16,554 nucleotides of DNA from DATKSS01 sp049582065 (GTDB taxonomy: Bacteria; Chloroflexota; Dormibacteria; Dormibacterales; Dormibacteraceae): assembly GCA_049582065.1 (NCBI GenBank), contig JBAUTF010000166.1, positions 1-16,554 of the forward strand. The letters run 5' to 3'. Every line of letters begins with the position of its first letter. Positions within the stretch are counted from its first letter, which is position 1. The notes under the pieces are model-generated. The model saw only the letters and a program-made list of their open reading frames with translations. It was not told where the DNA came from and searched no databases. Both the position numbers and the translations under genes were made by a program. Of this stretch, positions 13,545 to 16,554 are shown one piece after another.

Positions 13545-15614
13545 TTAAGCGAGATGCTCGGCCACCAGCTCCAGCACATGGGCGACCCGGAGCTTGATGC
13601 CTCGGCGCCGCGCGGCGGCTTCGATATGCACGAGGCAGCCGGGATTGTCCGAGGCGACGATAGCGCAGCCGGTCTTGGCGATGGCGTCGAGCTTCCATTG
13701 GGCCAGCCGGTCGGCCACCCGCGGCCACTCCAGGCTGAACGTGCCGCCGAAGCCGCAGCAGTTGGCGATGTCGGGTAGGTCCACCACCTCGTACCCGGCG
13801 AGCTCCAGGAGGCGCCGCGGCTGGGACTTCAAGCCGAGCTGTCGCAGCGACTGGCACGAGTCGTGGTAGGCGATCTTCAGGCTCAGGCGGTCCACGTCGA
13901 CCAGGCCGGGGTTGGCCTCCAGCAGCTGGAGGGCAAAGCGCGTGGAGTCTCTGAAGCGGTCCTTCAAGGAGGCTTCCGGCGTGGCTCCCCAATCGGATGC
14001 GTCGATGGTGAAGGCGCCGAAGCACGAGGCGGAGGGCGTCACGATCAACCCCTTGGAATCTCGAAGGCTTGCCCGGAGCCTCGTGTTCAATTTGTCGGCG
14101 CCGCGGAAGTCACCGGCATTGGCTGAAATCAGGCCGCAGCACCACTGGGCCTTGGGAAAACCAACCTTGAAGCCCGCAGCAGCCGCGATGCGCTCCAGCG
14201 CCACGGCCGCCTGCGGCAGCATGCGGTCGACCATGCATGAGGCGAAGATCGTGAGCGGCTCGCCGTCCACCTCGCTCGGCACGACTCGATCGCGATAGGG
14301 CACTCGAGCCAGGCGGGGCGTCCCCGGGACCAGGCCGCCGAAGGGGGCGGCGGCGCGCATCAAGCGGTCGGCCAGCTCGGGCCGTTCCCACATCCCGAGC
14401 AGGGCCCGCTTGCGCAGCGATTTACGACCGGAGCGCCTGTGCTCGAGGATCTGCCGGGGCAGCGGGATGTCCACCGGGCAGATGTCCTGGCAGGCGTTGC
14501 ACTGCGTACACAGCGTGTTGGGCAGGTCCGCTGCGTTCATACCGTGGTGGAACGGTGTGAGCACGAGTCCGATCGGTCCGTTGTAAATGTGGCCGAACTG
14601 ATGCCCGCTCACGGCCATGAACGGCGGGCATGCGTTGGAGCAGGCGCCGCACCTGATGCAGGTGAGCGCGTCGCGAAAGATCGGGTCCCGGCGCATCGTT
14701 TCGCGGCCGTTGTCGAGGATCACGCAGTGCATCTCGCGCGGCCCGTGCACGCCGATGGTCAAAGACTGTTCGATGTCGGCCGAGCGCGAGGGCCCGGTGA
14801 TCCAGTTGACGTAGCTGCTCATCACCTGCCCGGTGCCGCTGCGCGGCAGCATTCGCAGCACGGCCACTGCGTCGTCAAGGGTCGCCACCAGCTTGTCGAT
14901 GCCAAAGAGCGCGATGTGAACAGGCGGCAGCGTGGTCGTGAGGTCCGCGTTGCCCTCGTTGGTGACGATCACCACGGTGCCGGTCTCCGCGATCGCCATG
15001 TTCGCGCCGCTGATCCCGACCGAAGCGTCGATGAACTTCTGGCGCAGCGACTCGCGCGCATGCAGCTGGATCGCCTCGACGGTGGCCTCGGTCCCGAACA
15101 CGCGCGCCGCGTCCTCTTTGGTCAGGTGGATCGCCGGCGCGATGAGGTGCGAAGGGTGCGTGTGGGTCAGCTGCACCATGCGCTCGCCGAGGTCCGTCTC
15201 GACCACCTCCATGCCCAGCCCCTCGAGGTAAGGGTTGAGCTCGATCTCCTCGCTGGCCATCGACTTGACCTTGGTCACCACCATTCGATCGCGCGATGCG
15301 CGGCCGCTACCCGCGTTCCAGCAAATCTGCCCGATGATGTCGCGCGCCTCGGCCGCGTCCTTTGCGAAATGGACCTTCCCGCCGACCGCCTCGAGCCGTT
15401 GCTTGAACTGGTCCACCAGCTCCGGCAGCCGTTCGAGGTTGGCCCTGCGCCGCTCTTTGAGGTCGGCCCGTCCTCGCTCGAAGTCGAAGCTCTCGAACGC
15501 CTTGTCGCGGCGCTCGCGCAGCCCCGTCATCGCCTGGATGAGCGCCTTCTGCAGGTTGGGGTTGTCGAGGGCCCGGTTGACGCGGCGCCCGAAGTGGCGT
15601 CGGGTCTCGGTCAA
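13545..15614 (-). CDS. LutB-LutA fusion: LUD domain, 2x[4Fe-4S] and CCG domains
   Basis: A 689-residue protein joining two subunits of the iron-sulfur L-lactate oxidation complex LutABC. Residues about 1-300 are LutB-like with a LUD domain ('ISGANMAIAETGTVVIVTNEGNADL'). Next come ferredoxin motifs C319/C322/C325/C329 and C369/C372/C375/C379, the basic linker 'EHRRSGRKSLRKRAL', then about 454-689 LutA-like, with two cysteine-rich repeats: C460...C492-C493-G...C531, and C587...C619-C620-G...C660. These CCG domains bind Fe-S clusters in related heterodisulfide-reductase subunits. Expected role: oxidation of lactate, or of another hydroxy acid as in glycolate oxidase GlcF relatives, to the keto acid, with electrons passed to the respiratory chain. 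Start is TTG 15614, since the same frame meets a TGA at 15641-15639 with no other start between; this TGA is also the stop of the upstream gene. No LutC gene is in the window. Confidence 0.92.
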   Translation of the reverse strand: MTETRRHFGRRVNRALDNPNLQKALIQAMTGLRERRDKAFESFDFERGRADLKERRRANLERLPELVDQFKQRLEAVGGKVHFAKDAAEARDIIGQICWNAGSGRASRDRMVVTKVKSMASEEIELNPYLEGLGMEVVETDLGERMVQLTHTHPSHLIAPAIHLTKEDAARVFGTEATVEAIQLHARESLRQKFIDASVGISGANMAIAETGTVVIVTNEGNADLTTTLPPVHIALFGIDKLVATLDDAVAVLRMLPRSGTGQVMSSYVNWITGPSRSADIEQSLTIGVHGPREMHCVILDNGRETMRRDPIFRDALTCIRCGACSNACPPFMAVSGHQFGHIYNGPIGLVLTPFHHGMNAADLPNTLCTQCNACQDICPVDIPLPRQILEHRRSGRKSLRKRALLGMWERPELADRLMRAAAPFGGLVPGTPRLARVPYRDRVVPSEVDGEPLTIFASCMVDRMLPQAAVALERIAAAAGFKVGFPKAQWCCGLISANAGDFRGADKLNTRLRASLRDSKGLIVTPSASCFGAFTIDASDWGATPEASLKDRFRDSTRFALQLLEANPGLVDVDRLSLKIAYHDSCQSLRQLGLKSQPRRLLELAGYEVVDLPDIANCCGFGGTFSLEWPRVADRLAQWKLDAIAKTGCAIVASDNPGCLVHIEAAARRRGIKLRVAHVLELVAEHLA

Positions 15615-15638
15615 GGGAGCGCCATGCGCGCGCCCGGG

Positions 15639-16554
15639 TCAGGCACGCGCGGTCGAAGCGTCTTTCAGGGCTTGCGCGACCGCATCAGGGGTCGTCACCG
15701 GGGCCAAGCATATGGTCCCGACGCACACGATGGCGCGACTGTCTCCGGAGGGATCGATCACCGCGTACGGGTGAGCGAGCACCGCGGAGCGGGCGAGCTC
15801 CAGGTTCCGCGTCGTGACCTTGATGGAATGCCCGAGCCGGTCCAGTGCCCGCGCGAACGCAGCCGCCATCAGGCCGTACTGCCGGGGCAGCGCCGCGACG
15901 GACTCCAGCGCCCGCCGTGCGCGGTCCCGATGCGGCGACGACGGGTCGCCGGCCAGAGTGTCCATCTCAATCAGCGCCATCGCCGCGACCGAGTTCTCGA
16001 CCAGCGGCTTGATGCGGTCTCCCAGGCGGCCGAGCTCGTCGTCCGCGACGCGGTCGAAATAGCCACCCAGGTCGCGATCGCCATAGCGCTCTTCGAGGTG
16101 TGCTGCGAGGTCGAGGGCGGCGGGCATCCACCGTTTGCCCAGCCCGTGTTGATGGGCGCGCACCGCGGCCCACATCGACCAGGCCTGATCGGCCAGCTGG
16201 CCGCCGACGCCCTCGGCATGCGTCATGCCCTCGCCATCGCGATACGCCTCGTCAAACAGGCGCTCGAGCAGCCGGCCGGCTCGTTCGCGCAGCTCCGGTC
16301 GCCCCAGACGCAGCGCGGCGTCCAGATACGAGACCGCGAGGGCCGCGTTCCACGACGTGTACACCCGTCGATCCACGTAAGGCGCCGGCGCCTGGGTGCG
16401 CCCGGCGGCATCCATCGAGTAATAAAGCTCGTCGGCGTCCTGGCTTCCGGCGTAAAGCCCGGACTCCGGGTCGCGCAGCACCCGGTCGAGGTATCCGGTT
16501 GTCGTGTCAAGCACGCCCGACATGCCCGCCAGCGCGAGCGAATCCACCAGCCCG
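15639..16554 (-). CDS. YyaL/DUF255 family protein, C-terminal part (5' partial)
   Basis: The frame runs off the right edge, so roughly the last 305 residues are seen of a family usually 600-700 long. The N-terminal thioredoxin-like DUF255 domain would lie outside the window. The visible part is the (alpha/alpha) barrel: 'YAGSQDADELYYSMD', 'RRVYTSWNAALAVSYLDAALRLG' and 'GGYFDR', with 'LVENSVAAMALIEM' in place of the usual 'PSGNS.A...L'. The end ('CVGTICLAPVTTPDAVAQAL') keeps the family's short Cys-containing tail, with cysteines in 'CVGTIC'. Function is not established; relatives (YyaL, SPATA20) are often described as thioredoxin-domain proteins with a glycosidase-like barrel. The lutB-lutA start lies 24 bases downstream, so the two are probably one transcript. 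The GTG at 16547 is internal, not the start. Confidence 0.85.
   Translation of the reverse strand, partial: GLVDSLALAGMSGVLDTTTGYLDRVLRDPESGLYAGSQDADELYYSMDAAGRTQAPAPYVDRRVYTSWNAALAVSYLDAALRLGRPELRERAGRLLERLFDEAYRDGEGMTHAEGVGGQLADQAWSMWAAVRAHQHGLGKRWMPAALDLAAHLEERYGDRDLGGYFDRVADDELGRLGDRIKPLVENSVAAMALIEMDTLAGDPSSPHRDRARRALESVAALPRQYGLMAAAFARALDRLGHSIKVTTRNLELARSAVLAHPYAVIDPSGDSRAIVCVGTICLAPVTTPDAVAQALKDASTARA

Overview
This is a compact, high-GC bacterial window: about two thirds G+C by eye, GTG and TTG starts common, gaps between genes mostly under 160 bases, and no stretch over 300 bases without a gene. No rRNA, tRNA, CRISPR array or mobile element was recognised. The gene set fits a lineage near Actinomycetota, Chloroflexota or Candidatus Dormibacterota: a deazaflavin (F420)-type PPOX protein, a mycothiol-ligase-like CysRS relative, a DUF2203 protein, a fused LutB-LutA, and several promoters whose -10 box sits just upstream of the start codon (leaderless style). 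The phylum is an inference.

Plus strand, 1-4962: the tail of a membrane-anchored DUF4349 protein and a GC hairpin, then a tight cassette of an ECF-type sigma factor, an overlapping membrane-anchored Rieske protein with an anti-sigma-like N-terminus, and an 87-residue unknown. metK (SAM synthetase) and a short MshC/CysRS-family ligase follow.

Minus strand, 4971-7877: an operon read as TetR-type regulator, ABC ATPase, ABC-2 permease, double zinc-ribbon protein, with 1-base and 4-base overlaps. The regulator carries two TetR-type DNA-binding domains in tandem. Its promoter (TTGACG, 17 bases, TAGTAT) lies wholly inside a 37-bp palindrome with two nested pairs of arms spaced about one helical turn apart. 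This is the most interesting system in the window: a four-helix-turn-helix dimer matched to a four-contact operator.

Plus strand, 7981-9240: a secreted protein with a fibronectin-III-like and a PKD-like domain, convergent with a PPOX protein (9243-9653, minus). A divergent DUF2203 gene (9715-10119, plus) has a leaderless promoter and shares its stop codon bases with dxs.

Minus strand, 10116-16554: a likely operon read as YyaL/DUF255 family protein (its start lies outside the window), LutB-LutA fusion, leucyl aminopeptidase (M17) and dxs (DXP synthase of the MEP isoprenoid pathway), with gaps of 24, 27 and 6 bases. The first three suggest central carbon and peptide turnover, with isoprenoid synthesis at the end.
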